Both the position numbers and the translations under genes were made by a program. Positions 22,539 to 34,900 of a stretch of DNA of 64,000 nt are shown one piece after another. Source of the stretch: Artocarpus heterophyllus (Eukaryota; Streptophyta; Magnoliopsida; Rosales; Moraceae); contig CM046330.1 in NCBI GenBank assembly GCA_025403435.1, positions 24,801,507 through 24,865,506 on the forward strand. Direction: 5' to 3'. How positions within the stretch are numbered: the stretch's first letter is position 1; each line of letters begins with the position of its first letter. The notes beneath the pieces are model-generated. The model searched no databases and was not told where the DNA came from. It was given only the letters and a program-made list of their open reading frames with translations.

Positions 22539-23305
22539 ATGGTGACTACACGCACAAACCATACTGTCAAAACTGGCAATAATACAGCCGAAAGCCAGGA
22601 GATAGCAGGACACTCAAACCATGGGAACAACACTACTGTTGGCAAAGGCCGAGAAGTGGTGGGACCCTTAAACTGTCAAATGGGAAGGCATCCATCAAGG
22701 AGGTAGAGTGTATGAGCAATATGCTTGAGAGAATCGCAACAACCCCAGATCAGATTCAAGGTTACTATGTAAATAATACAGGTGATGACCCAACAGACCA
22801 AGGGAAAGCCATCGGTAACCAGAATGGTGGCTGGCAGATGAACCCTAAGGGAACTGGCGAGACTGTGGGAATCAATCAAAGGCAAGCTAATTTTGTGGGT
22901 AGTCGAGAAAAAAGAAAACGAGTAGGCGAACTAGCAGGCCTTCCGCCACTATCGCCAAGACAACAGGAGAGAAGTGTTGATGTTGCCTTAATACAGAATG
23001 GAACTAGCTTCATGCTAGGAGGGCTGTATCTTTAGGGCACAACCCAAACCTTGTCGACATCCCAATGGTCGACTAGCCTGGCAACAGCTTGTAAGGCTCT
23101 TAACAGCAACAGTTGAACCAGCAGGTACAAGCTGCTTTAGGACTCCTAGTACGTGAGATAAGGCTCTTAGTTGGACAAATTAAAGACTTGGAAACCAAGC
23201 TTAACGTCCATAAAGGAGAGGAGATCACTTATCTACACCCCTTCACTCCAGAGATCATGAGTGTGCCACTACCAAAAAAGTTTAAGCAACCCCTAAGCTA
23301 GAGAT
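22539..23305 (+). pseudogene. Gag-like N-terminal remnant of an LTR retrotransposon
   Basis: A hydrophilic frame starts near 22539 with a basic MVTTRT-type N-terminus. It is broken by stops and frameshifts, with partial open stretches at 22712-23035 and 23113-23301. The last part has a heptad-like, charged profile (the words IKDLETK and EIRLLVGQ) like the coiled region at the N-terminus of some Ty3/gypsy (Tat-like) gag proteins. No zinc knuckle, protease or polymerase follows. The family is inferred from composition, position after the TATA-bearing segment and the starting motif, not from a firm match. Confidence 0.4.
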
Positions 23306-23803
23306 TGGCCCTACCCAAACCAAGGGTCGCGTTGGGCCTTACTTCTAGGCCCGTCGGGCGGCCTAGGCTTGGCCCATGGTCTGACCTAAATCGGCGCAGG
23401 CATGACTTGAAATTCTCTTCAGAAAGAAAAAGCTAAAAAAAAAAAAAAACTCAAAAATCAAAATGAACAAGAAAAGCTACCTATGCACTACGGTCCTATA
23501 GTCATACAAAAAAAAAAAAAAAAAGGCATTGGCCTCAGAGCTTGCAAGTTGCAAGCATGATTACGTGAATCACACAACGGCCATATATGAGATTGTTGGA
23601 TTAAACCGTTGTAAAACGATCAAATTTAATATCCTTTTTCTAAAATTTTGTCTGTAAATACACATTCTATTAACCTATTCTTCACCCAACTCTCTTTCTA
23701 TTTTGTAATCTCTATTCTCCATTTTTTTTAAATTCTAATTCTACAACTCTCTCAATTAGTTCCTCAGAAAAATAAAAATTCTCTCACTTATTCAAAGTAT
23801 ATA

Positions 23804-23834
<31 letters not shown>

Positions 23835-24140
23835 TAAAAAACAAGCATAGTGATTCTCCACTTCAATTTTCAAGTCTCAATATCAACAATCAAAGTATGA
23901 TTACAATTTACAATCACAAGTTATCAATCTTTTTAATCACATTTACGATGCTTTTAGTGATTTTATAATTATTCGATTCTACGTCCATCTATCCGGATGG
24001 AAGTTTTATCCAAAAGATTAAGTGGGATCAGATAGAATAATGTAGTTTAATTAGTCTTAGTTGTCCTATGAGGCTTGATTAGGAATGTTGCTTTTTTAAA
24101 GTAATTGCTTTGCAACCTGCTGCTACAGATAGGCACTAAT
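23306..24140. mobile_element. Possible hAT-type transposon terminal region
   Basis: Near 23335-23400 there is a G/C-rich stretch of GGGCC/GGCCT words (TAGGCCCGTCGGGCGGCCTA). CAACGGCC and AAACCGTTG motifs and a TCTCTC-rich leader with a weak TATA (CTGTAAATACA) follow. Plant hAT elements often have such a sequence order at their 5' ends, but no transposase frame or matching right end is present. Low certainty. Confidence 0.3.
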
Positions 24141-24218
24141 GGTCGACCTAGGTAAGTGGCAAATATATGAGCAAGTTGTGGGTAGTACTGTCAAATAGCA
24201 TATATGGATGGGTGGCTA

Positions 24219-24460
24219 GAAACGACCATGTAACCCAGCGAAATTGAAAGGTAACTTTCATTGCGATAATGCCTGTCTTTTACTGTGATTGCACATGAGT
24301 GGTTTAAAATATTTTTTTTTACCATTTATGTCTGGCTATTCTTGTCAATTAAGATTTAGAAATAGATAAGTGAAAACGACTATGTAACTCAGTGAGATTG
24401 AAATGTAACTTGTATTGCCATGACACGTAACTTTTCTGTCCCCATACATAAGTAGTAGAA
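24219..24460. repeat. Two diverged copies of an about 150-bp unit
   Basis: AAACGACCATGTAACCCAGC (about 24221) and AAACGACTATGTAACTCAGT (about 24373) begin two copies that both continue with GA(G/A)ATTGAAA(G/T)GTAACTT and an ATTGC word. Period about 152 bp. Origin unknown. Confidence 0.6.
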
Positions 24461-25500
24461 AAATCAAAAATTTTTTGCCATTTATGTGAAGAGTAGAATT
24501 GTTGAGTAATATTAGACTTGACTAATGATTAAAATACAATACATTATACACGAATTGAAATGGTGTAACACTTTTTTTTTTTAACAAAAGTTGAGGATTT
24601 TTTTGTCATCTTAGCTGTCATTCTTTTTTTTTTTTTGTTGGATGATATGTGATATGAAACGAGTTGAGGGAGCTAATAAGACGGACGATACACCTAATCA
24701 AGATATCGTTATTGACTTAAAAGTCAAAGGAGAAGTCATACTGACGGAAAGTGTCGAAGGGATTGTTTGTGGTGGAGTAAATAAAAGGCTTGTAAACACT
24801 ATCATTTGCAAAAGATTTTGTCAAACCAAGGCATGCACTTTTAAAGGATAACAAAAGATCATTACAACCATACAAGGGTGTCATGATGGTGTGTTTGTCC
24901 ACACCAATTCCTCTCAGTCGTCACAACCTTTAGGGAAAAAAAGTGGTCACAGCTGTGCCATTTTCTAGAAATAAATTTTTCAAAAAGTGAAAAAACAAAG
25001 TTTTTGATCTACTAAATAATAGTCGAAATAGTGTTGTAACTTTTATGTGAGTGAGATAGGCGTGAGTCACTCGCAACTTCTCAGCCCTGTGCACGTCTCC
25101 TTCATGCTGCGCGTTGCACGTGTAAAGGCCACTCCGAGACCTCCACCTGCAAAAGTCACCTATGGGTCCTATATGTTCCTCACTTGTTTGATCCTTTGCG
25201 CCTGCGTCACATGACCTCACTTTAGTAACCTAATTTTCTTGGGACACGTGTCCAAACTTTCAAACATTTATTCGATACACCTACACTTAATTTAAGAATC
25301 TTATAAAAGAAAAGGTTTTTGGTTCAAATGTTAAGAGATACGAAAATATCCTTGATAGACACTAGATGCTCAAAAAAGATAATACGTATAAGTAACAAGC
25401 ATAAAATCTAAAGGGAGGCTGAGGCATTACACTAGTGCTCAAAGAAAACAACCCTCACGCACCAAGGAAAATAAACCCTGATTATGTTTTCACGCTACAA
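24461..25500. other. No identified gene; one GC-rich patch
   Basis: A 69-codon open frame (24642-24851) has ordinary-looking amino-acid composition, but I cannot assign it. 25050-25240 is GC-richer, with CACGTG-type words and CGTGAGTCAC, reminiscent of an LTR promoter region. A weak TATA (CTTATAAAAGA) is at about 25301. This may be the upstream part of the Athila-like element that follows. Confidence 0.35.
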
Positions 25501-26159
25501 CGTCAAAAAGGCCTGTTGAAGTGCTGCTGGAAAAATTAGGTTTTCAAAAGAAAAAAAAGGGAGATAAAAACCCCAAAACACTTATTTTCCCCTTACAAGA
25601 TCGCCTCTCATAAGTACGAAGCTTAGTGGGTATGGCTCTCCTAATCACGATCTACATTGTCAAGTAAGTCATTTTTTAATAAATTTGTCTTGGTTGTGAG
25701 AAGAAAATTGCTTATTGAGAACCATGAAGTGTTGAAGCCGAATTAAGTGATTGTAGAAGTTGGTAGTTTGAAAAAATCCAAAATTGTCTGGCATATTGTG
25801 GAATAGTCAGTGACTTATGGTAGATTTTTTATTATTGATTACTTATTTGTGGAGAAAGTGTATGACTTTGATGGTCATTGGTTATTAGGAGTTAAGTGCA
25901 TCTTTTAGGGGTTCATTGGCTTTTGTGTTTTTTGTGGGTTAATTGAAGCTTTCTCGTGGTGTGATTGCTATTCTCATTGATTGTTTGTGTTGGTTGAATG
26001 TGTGTTATGCATCGTTGGTTTGGGTTGTTGATTGATTAGTGCTATTGTGAACTTGATTTCAAGGATTGTAGTGTTTGGTTTGCATTCTCGGTTGGTGCAT
26101 TTTGGGTTGTTGTGTTGCCTAGACCTCATTGTTAGTTTCGACAATCTTTGGTGAAAATA

Positions 26160-27335
26160 GTCAAAATACCACGAAAGACTACCACCAACCAAAAGAAGGG
26201 TGAAAGTTCCACTTTCAATTATGTGTTCGATAGGTTTGTATCTAAAGAAGTAGAAGTTCGCTACGATGAATATACATCAAAGAGAGCAAATATTCATTAA
26301 AGGTGTTTTCAAATTATTAAAGCAACTCTTCCCGACTTGATACAAATCATCGAGGACGGGGGTTGGGTTGCATATTGTGCCGCCTCAAAACCTGGCACGT
26401 TGACGCTTGTTAAGGAGTTTTACAATAATGCAATGTACAACAAGGACAACAAGCAATAGTCCAAGGGAAAACTATAAAGTTTGATGCAAACTATAAACCA
26501 AAATCTTCAAACGCCTAAACCATATGTCGATCAATTGGCCCTTTTACATTAACTGACCAAATAAGAAGGAAGTGTTCTGAACAATTAGCTATTAAGAATG
26601 CAAAAGGTCAAAGGCTAATGGCATCAAGTCTACCTTTGACTCGTCGTACCCTAAAAAGAACATGAAGATATGGTACCACTTTATTTGTGCAAGAATATAT
26701 CCGATGTCACACTTGTCAGAAGTATCTCGAGAGAAAAGTTTAGCTCTATATGCCATAGCCAAGGAGCTTTCAATGAATATGGGCATGAACATCCAATCAT
26801 CTATTGTCTATACCATCCACAACAACAACATAAGGTTGTCTTTCTCTTCCCTACTTACTGAATTATTCGAGAAAGCGGGTGTTAGCATCGAGGATAGCAA
26901 TAATTGCAAGCTCGTTCATGCCCTTAATTACAATGGGATCATTCACATTGGGAACAACCAGCCAGCGGAGACTAAGGAAGAAACCAAAAGTTCTAGACAA
27001 GTAGCGAAGAAGAAGTCAAAGGCCAAGATCATGGTTTCAGACCATTATGATATGGTGGAACAACAAGACCGACAGATACAAAACTTGAAGGCTTAGGGAA
27101 TTCATGTCGAACAGCGACAAATTGAGAAGGCTTAATTTCATTATGCCAACCTCTAAAGCATGGAGCAGGTGAAAACTTTGTAGTTAGTTCTAGACACAAC
27201 ATCATCGATTGCTGTTAGTTGTCGCCGTATTCCCCAGCTTAATTTAGCCCTTCTAGCTGCCTACATTACAACCAAAAAAAAAAAAGCAATGAAGATGAAG
27301 AGATGGACCCGCCAAAACAATGGGAGCTGAGACTG
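26160..27335 (+). pseudogene. Degenerate 'putative plant transposon protein' domain of an Athila-like gypsy element
   Basis: A reading frame near 26170-26470 with FDRFVSKE and an ATLPDLIQIIEDGGW-type segment passes through stops and a frameshift into the open stretch 26662-27096 (IWYHFICARIYPMSHLSEV, REKSLALYAIAKE, SLLTELFEKAGV). These match my knowledge of the plant domain annotated as putative plant transposon protein (PF20167), common in Athila-type Ty3/gypsy elements. A Lys-rich linker (KKKSKAK) and a Gln-rich, coiled-coil-like tail follow. In-frame stops at about 26300, 26457 and 27094 and the frameshift show it is dead. The same C-terminal segment recurs inverted at about 33000-33169. 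Confidence 0.7.
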
Positions 27336-27397
27336 TAATGTCCCGCCTCGCAGGTATATGCTTTTGACCTCTTTGTTTGATTTTATACATTGAGGAC

Positions 27398-29651
27398 TGA
27401 TGAGACTGTAAAAGTGTACATTTTCTAAGGCTTAAATGATTTATTTATGCTTTTATTTCTCATTAAATCCTCTAATTAATAACATTTTGTGTTAATAAGT
27501 ATTTTTGTGTCTTAGTGTGTAAATGTGTTTAAAAATATGTTTTTAGTATGTTTTTATGTTAAATAATATTTTTGGTAATTTTTAGAATCATTTAGGTGTG
27601 TTAAATAAGTGTCTAGTCTGTAAATAGTCAAAACCATAAAAGTAATGCGGTTATTTTATTTTGAGTTTTTGTGTGTTTGATAGTGTGTTTTAAGTTTGTA
27701 AATATGTCTTATTATATTTTTAGTAATTTCTAAAAATATTTTCAAGTCATAAAAATTATATCTGTGTCAAACCGTAAGAGATTGGAAATTTTAGGAGTTT
27801 TTATTTATTTTTGTGTGTTTTAATGTAAAATAAATATTTTAAATATTTTTGTAAATATTATGTTTGTAAAATAATTAAGATTAGTGTTTTTGTGATTTTT
27901 AGATTTGAAATCTGGAGAAAAAAGGAGCAAAACGACATCAAAACGGACAAAATCAGACATCAAATGCATAAAAAAATCCTTAAAATATTCGAAGGGACAC
28001 GTGACGTAACAAGGACCGCTGGATCAACTGACAGATTGATCTCAGTTGTCCGAGGAAGAGACGCGTGTCATGCGTCATCCGATGCGTTAGCGGAATCTCA
28101 TAGTGCGGTCCACGTGTCATTTTCTGATTGGCGCATGCCTTACACGCGCCGACAAAGCTGCAGGCGCGTCAGAGGGAATCTCAGACAGTTTTTGATCTCG
28201 TGCGATCGACGCCACGTGCATCCCTTTTTTCTAGCCGTTGGATCAGCTGACCAAGACCAATCTAACGGTATTCATCCTCGGTCCCACTGGTCCTACCTGG
28301 GCTCAATTATGCCGTCTCTTGTAGCCGTTCGATCATGCAATTAACGGTGCAGATCGTGCCGTTTTAGTTCCACCGTGACCCGCGAAGCACTGGATCCTAA
28401 ACTAAGAAATGCATTCTCAGGAGCGCGGATCAGCGTGGAAGAAGAAAGAAAATTTTAATTCATGAATCGCAGTGAGGGGGGGCCTGATTCGAAGAAAAGA
28501 AAAGAAAAAGAAATAAATATAATAAAAATATTAATAAAAAAATGAATAGTAAATTTCTTTTACTATAAAAGGAGGCTCTCCCCCCCCTCATTCACAGATC
28601 CCTCAAGGCCTTCGGGCCTCCCTTCCCTCTTCTCCCAATTTTCTTTTTTTTTTTCCTTTTTTATCCCTTAGGTAAAATATATATATATATATATATATGT
28701 TTAATTTAGTGTAGAGAGTTTGGTAAGGCAGAGAGGTGATCTTGTATGCGTAGTACTCTGGTATGGGTTTTAACTCTATATTTGTGTTGTAATGCTTATA
28801 TTTTTGTGGAATAAATTATATCTTTATGTTTTTAATAATTATTGTTACTGTTGTTATGCTGCCAATTTTTACATAAATTCAGTCATGTTTTCTTTATGTA
28901 ATTTAATTGTGTTGCATAATTAATATTAATAATACTAAAGTCATGCTCATTTATTAAGTTGAGTTTCTGCTGCATTATAGACATAGACTGGCACAGTAAA
29001 TGCTTGGTAATTCTTGATTTATTGTAGACAGAGAATGACATAGTGTATTCTTAAACCAATTAATATGTCGAGGTACTGCCGAAATTAACGCAATAATTTA
29101 GTCCATAAAAATATATTAATTTTGATTTGTTATTATCTTTTCTATCTTAAAATTATGTTAATTATAATTGAGTGACCGCGGTTATAATTTTCATAATTAG
29201 TGCACCAAATCATTAGTGACAGATGATTATTTTGCTAGTTTTTATAGGAAAACCCTTACTGCATTATGGCTTGCTATATTGTCGATTTAGGTTGACCTAT
29301 ATAATTAGTAAAATGTGCTTGCAATTAATGAAAAAAATATAATAAATTAAATGCTTTAGATAATTATTTATTAGAATTAAAATTCCATATCAGTTGCAAA
29401 ACATACAAGGGATTCTCAAAGCTTCACCGTTTTAATTTTATGCTTTAAATTTTGAATTAAATAAAATAAAAACCACAAAATTATTTCTTTCATTTTAAAC
29501 TTTGATTTGAAAAAGTGCTTGCCTTTTTGAACATTTATTTTTAACAATCTCTCGAGTTACAAATTTTCACCTCCCTGTGGATACGACAATCTTTTCTATA
29601 CTACATATGTCCGCCTTTTATAAAGAATAAACATTTATTTGGGCGTTACCA
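27398..29651 (+). mobile_element. Solo LTR, 2,254 bp, TSD AGGAC, nested in the Athila-like element
   Basis: Starts TGATGAGACTG and ends GGGCGTTACCA (TG...CA). AGGAC flanks both sides (27393-27397, 29652-29656). The inverted Athila-like copy at 32236-33169 has the uninterrupted sequence TTGAGGACAATGC, which is an empty-site reference for the insertion. A TATA box (CTATAAAAGG, 28563-28572) followed by a C-rich leader suggests plus-strand transcription. The CTCCCTGTGGATACGACAA motif near 29573 is typical of the 3' end of Athila/Tat-type gypsy LTRs. A CpG-rich U3 at 28000-28440 contains an incidental 150-codon open frame. Confidence 0.85.
28563..28572 (+). promoter_or_regulatory. TATA box of the nested solo LTR
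   Basis: CTATAAAAGG lies at the 3' side of the CpG-rich U3 and just before a CT-rich, initiator-like stretch, as in plant LTR promoters. Confidence 0.6.
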
Positions 29652-32235
29652 AGGACAATGCTTATTTTTAAGTTTGGGGTGTTTTTGGGTTTTTTGTGCA
29701 TGTACTTGGTCCGTAATCCCGTTTCTAGTCTTCATGATTCCAACTCTTAGGTTTTGATTTAGTCTTTTGTGTTTGTTTAGTTTATTTACTTTGGGTTAGT
29801 GTGCTACTTATTTGACTCTATTTTGATTTTTAGACTTTCCTAGTTTTCTTTTATTGTATATTGTCTTTGTGTGAGTTTTTGTTGATAAGAAATAACCAAG
29901 AATTGATGAAAGTGATTTTGAGGTTGTTGGCAATGTTAGCCAATTGTGATTTCTGTGTGCTTGACATTCATGCTAGTATATGACAATTTTGACTCTAAAT
30001 CACATGAGCACCAAGGTTCTTAATCACTCAACTTGTCGATTAACTAGAGAACATTTATGCATGCAGCTAAGTTCAAGGGTTATCAAGGGCTCTAGTACTA
30101 AATTTAGTGGAACTTAAGGTGAAATCCTAAGATTGGTAACATTGGAGAAATGATTTAGGCCATGTTTTGGACTTTTGAGCCATTTCAAGCCAACCTTTTG
30201 CAATTATTTATTGCTATCCCTTTTTGAGCCTTACAGCCTTGTCTTTCTACACCACATTAGTATATCCTAGCCAATTAAGGAATTCTACCAAACACTTAAC
30301 CCATCACTTTAGGCACGAAACACATTTAACTCACTTTATTTGAGCGCATTTTGGTTTTACATAAGCTTAGGTCAAGGTTTTGATGTATTCTTTGGTGGCT
30401 TTTATTTTATCTATTTTTTCTTTCATCATTCTTTGTGAATTTCATTTCATCTAAAAAAACGTGAAAAAAAGTAAATTCAAAAACTAAGTAATATATTACA
30501 AAAAGTTGCAAGTTTTATGTGTTTATTTTATTTTATTTTATTGTGCTCTTGTAGAATAAGTGGGTGTTGATTGATAAAATGTAGAGTTGGGGACATTTTG
30601 GGATTCCCATTGAGTGTTTGTGAGGTCAATGGGTTACATAATGTGCCTAGGATATTCCAAATTTAAAAGTTTCCTGTTCTCATATACCCTTTACCTTAAC
30701 CATACATTTCAAGCCTTGTTAAGTCCTATTTCATCTTCATGTTACGCTAGCTTACATTAGTGGAAATCATCACAAAATAAGGCCTATGGTGCTTCTTAAT
30801 TTCATTATTTAGAGATACTTCACGAGCATCCTAATTGCACAAATCAATCTGGTGGTTGATCAGTTAAGTAGTTTTGGCCTTCACACACACACTAGAGTCT
30901 TTGAGTGGAAAAAAGCTCACATTGAATGTTGAAATTCTAGATAATCACAATGGGTGGCATTCCCTTTGAATTTGAGTCATTTATAGATTTTGAGGTAAAA
31001 TTCATGGTTGTCAATTTAACGCTTAAACTTACATTTTGTCTTTGTAGGTCTAATCAAGTGGGAGCATAAAGAGGAACTTTGGAGGAAGAAAAAAAAAAGA
31101 AATTTGTGAGCAGCTATGGGTACTATAGTGCCAGAACCATCAGCTGTAGTGCCAAAACCAAGGATAGCCAAAGGTATAGGCTGTAGCGCCACATTTATCA
31201 ACTACAATGCCCCACCTAGAACCAAACAGCCGCTGCAGTGCCACTTCTGGCCACTATAGCGGTCAAGTCTTGAGCCTTAGGGTTTCATTCTACAGTTTTA
31301 GTGGCACTACAATGGGAAATCTATTGCTTCGCTCAGACATATGGAGCTGACATTTTGTAGTTAATTTAAGCAGAGTATAAAAGGAAAATTACAGTATTTT
31401 GAGAGGAGATTTTTGGAGACCCAGAAAACATAGCACCAAAAGAGGAAAATCTAAGGTTTTGGGAGATTTCTTGAGGATTCAAGGAAGACTAAAGACTTGG
31501 AGCTTGACAACAACAACTAGTTCTTCATTTTCTTCCTCTCTTTCTCTCTTTTTAGCTCTTGAACCTGTATTTTCCTTAAATTGAGCTTGAACATGGATTT
31601 AATTTGTGATGTGATTTGGTTATGGATATGAGATCTTTGATGTCTAGAGAAACTTCTAAAGCTAGAGGGCATGATGTAGATTGATATTGACTATGTTTGG
31701 AAGTTTAATTGATTAATTGAATTTCATTTCAAATCATGTGTGTTTCTCTATTAATTTGTTTGCTCAACAAATTAGAGATTCTAGATGTGTGAACTTAGTC
31801 TTGGGGAAGTCATTTTCACATATTGAGACTTGGAAAACACAACCTATAGTTTATTGAGTTCAAGAGGCCAATATAACTTAGGTAACCACTATAATAGAGT
31901 TATACTAATAGGGATATCAGTGTGATTAGATTTACATATATTTTGCTCGATACTCGGGAGGAGTGAAATTAAAATTGGAAACCTATGATTAATAATTTAA
32001 ATGAAATCAATTAACAAACTATTGAATTGGACTTACGTAGTCGAGTTAAGTGAAATCAAACCCACTTGCCTCACATATCATCGAGCTCCCTTCAATCCTT
32101 TTCTCCCATTTGTATTTTTAACTACTTGTTTGAATTTAGTTTAATTAATTACTTTAATTTGTTATTCTAAATTGCAATTGTCTAGATAAAATTAAGGTTA
32201 TTATAGTCATAGTAATGGGTAAATTTTCAGAAAAA
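29652..32235 (+). mobile_element. 3' non-coding region and probable LTR of the Athila-like element
   Basis: Resumes after the nested solo LTR with AGGACAATGCTTATTTTTAAG and GTTTGGGGTG. A TTGAGGACAATGC...AAGTTTGGGG string downstream of the last ORF is a familiar signature of Athila-type elements. 29652-30255 is repeated in inverted form at 32236-32870. The later part (about 31380-32235) has a CTGTGGATGA word and a T-rich tail like an LTR end, but no clean TG...CA boundaries were found. There is no intact ORF. Confidence 0.65.
31100..31330. repeat. Degenerate short-motif array (GCTGTAGTGCCA-like)
   Basis: A motif related to GCTGTAGTGCCAAAACC occurs about six times in varied form (ACTATAGTGCC, GCTGTAGTGCC, GCTGTAGCGCC, ACTACAATGCC, GCTGCAGTGCC, ACTATAGCGG), with spacing of roughly 20-40 bp. 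A reverse-type copy (GGCACTACAATGG) comes at the end. It lies in the untranslated or LTR part of the Athila-like element. Confidence 0.65.
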
Positions 32236-33169
32236 TCAAACTCTGTGGATGAAGAAAGACAAGGCTTTAAGGCTAAAAAAGGAACAAAGATGGATAAGTT
32301 ACAAAAAGTTGGCTTGAAATGGCTCAACGTCCAAAACATAGCCTAAATCATTTCACGAATGTTACCTAACTTAGGATTTCACCTCAAGTTCTACTAAATT
32401 GAGTCCTAGAGCCCTTGATAACCCATGAACTTAGTTAAATGTATAAATGTTCTCTAGTTAATCAAAAGGGTGAGTAAGTAAGCACCTTGGTGCTTATGTG
32501 ATTTAGAGTCAAAAGTGTGCTATACTAGCATGAATGTCAAGCACACAGAAATTACAATTGACTAACATTGCCAACGACCTTAAAATCACTTTCATCAACT
32601 CATGGCTATTTCTTATTAACAAAAACTCAAACAAAGACAATCATCAAGAAAAGAAAACTAGCAAAATGTAAAAATCAAAACAGAATCAAATAAGGAACAC
32701 ACAAACCCAAAGTAAATAAACCAAATAAACACAAAAGACTCAATTAAAACCTAAGAGTTTGAATCCTGAAGACTGGAAATAGGATTACAGACCAAGTACA
32801 TGTACAAAATTCCTAAAAACACCCATCAAATTAAAAATAAGCATTGTCCTCAATGCATAAAATCAAATAAAAGCACAAGAGGTTCGGTGGCACATACCTG
32901 GGAGGTGAAACATTATAGTCTCATCCCCTATTGGTCAGGTGGGACCATTTCTTCATCTTCGTCACCTTTTTGTGAGAACAAAGTGGCTGGAACGGAGAAT
33001 CAAGTTAGGGAAAAAGGCAGCGACTGAGGGCAACCAGTGAGGTCATGGCCAAAACCAAAAGAAAAACAATGAAACAATTGCTTTATGCTTTGGAGGTAGA
33101 CATAATCAAATTGGGCTTTCTCAATTTCCCGTTGTTCTGCATGAATCACCTAAGCCTCCAAGTTTTGTA
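32236..33169 (-). mobile_element. Inverted copy of the Athila-like 3' region and ORF end
   Basis: On the minus strand this repeats, in order, the coiled tail of the transposon-protein ORF (33169 to about 33000, matching about 27095-27240), the GAGACTATAATGTTTCACC region, then TTGAGGACAATGCTTATTTTTAA and the non-coding sequence matching 29652-30255. Unlike the plus-strand copy it has no solo LTR between these parts. It is cut on the right by the copia LTR at 33170. By eye, identity to the plus copy is about 75-80%, so these are old relatives rather than a recent palindrome. Confidence 0.75.
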
Positions 33170-34899
33170 TGTTAGGATAAATGCCCTTAAAGCATGTGAT
33201 TTTTTTGTAATTGGCATATTTATAAATAAATAAATAATGTAAGTTTCCATTATATTTTTGCGGATGTATCTTGTATACCTTATGAATATTATTAAATTTT
33301 CAAATTATCTATGTGACCTTAAATATCGTATATAAGTGTTATATATAATAGAATAATATTTAAGAATAATAATTAAAATAGTTAATAACATATAATTAAT
33401 TATTTAATTAAAGTATAAAATCTTTACTTGAGCATTACTAGTGCAGGTCATTTCTATTAAGAAGGGAACGGTCTTATTTGAACTGTTAATGTAGTGAGTC
33501 ATTAAATGAGTGCGATGTACATAATGAGATTATGTAGGACTAGGACATGATATGATATAAGCAGCTAAATAATCTCTGCTAAATTATAGCAAGTTTAAAT
33601 CATATCTACCAATAGTCATATATAAGATGATCTTAATCTTGAGTTTTTAGCAGATCCTATTTATAGAATTATGTCTTTTGATTTACTCGACATGGATTCG
33701 AGAATCTAATCCCTTATATTTGAAGGTATAATGAAGTAGTTAACTTGGAATGTTAATATTATAAGATAGAATCTATTCCTTCCCTAACAAGAAGTAGATA
33801 AATAATACTCTTGAATATTGATTCAGGTCTTGAATAATAAAAGCACTCAATTCATGATTAAGTTCATGAATTTATTATTCATTATATAATCAAAGGCACT
33901 CAAGGATAAAGAATTAATTAGAAAGGTTAATGGGATTTACTTAACTCTAATTATGAATTATTTATAGAGAATCAATTTATATGCAGTGACTATATATATC
34001 AATGGACGATTTAATTCCTTGAATGAATTATATTTATAATTTTCAAGAGTGCACTTCCAAGTTTTTAATGGAGTAACTTTGAAATTAATAAAATTGATAA
34101 ATTAATTAAGTTGTTAATTAGTTATTAATTTTATTGGAGCTTAAAATTATATTCATAGTTCCCCATGCCATTTCTGTAAACTATTTGAACTTATGAGTAA
34201 TGAATTATTAATTTAGTTTTAAATTAATATACACTCTGTAAATTAAATAATGTGATTATCTAATTGGATAATACAGTGTAGGTGGGACCTATATTGTGGG
34301 TATATGATACATGATATCTTTGTGCCAAACTTACTTGTTATCCAAGTTTTTATTTATTATAAAAAATGAAAAGGAATTTTTTTTTATTCGAACATGTATA
34401 GCTCATTGAGCCATTACATAGAATATAAAAAATGCACATAATGTCCAAATACAAGGTTTTAAATTACACATTAAGGATGCATTGTGTTCATAATTTTTTT
34501 TAAAGGATGCCCAAATACATTTTGAATAATTCTGAATCATAGTAGAACTCTTTTTATACAACGATAAATAGGTGCTGAGGGAGAGGTCTATTTATTCGGT
34601 CCAATTATTCTTTTCAGTTTTAAAGAGAGAAAACCTACAAAGAAGCATTCTCCATAGTCATCTCTTTGCTTCTCATGTGTTGAGTATAAACCAAGGACCT
34701 AAATTAGAGAGCGTGTAATTCTTTCCCATAAACTTTTAATGCTTAGACGTTTGTTCACGTAATCGAAGACTAGGGGTAGAAGATCTAAGGAATTAATTAA
34801 TATAGCTATAGAGTATGGTCAAAAGTTTTATGAAAATTTTTGATCTACACAATTCTACTACTTCTGTTGTTTTCATTATTTTCCGTTTCAAAATCAGCA
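33170..34899 (+). mobile_element. 5' LTR of Ty1/copia element (1,730 bp)
   Basis: Begins TGTTAGGATAAATGCC and ends AAATCAGCA, one base before a tRNA-iMet-type primer-binding site. It shares order and words with the solo LTR at 10143-12082 (GTTAATGTAG, ATAATGAGATTATGTAGGACTAG, CTCATGTGTTGAGTATA). It lies in plus orientation inside the inverted Athila-like fragment. No second LTR is found, so no target duplication can be checked. Confidence 0.85.
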
Positions 34900-34900
34900 A

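Noticed and set aside
27892..28344. 150-codon open frame in a CpG-rich stretch
   Set aside because: It lies entirely in the U3 of a solo LTR with TSDs. The composition is Arg/Ser/His-rich without any domain, as expected of a GC-rich non-coding segment.
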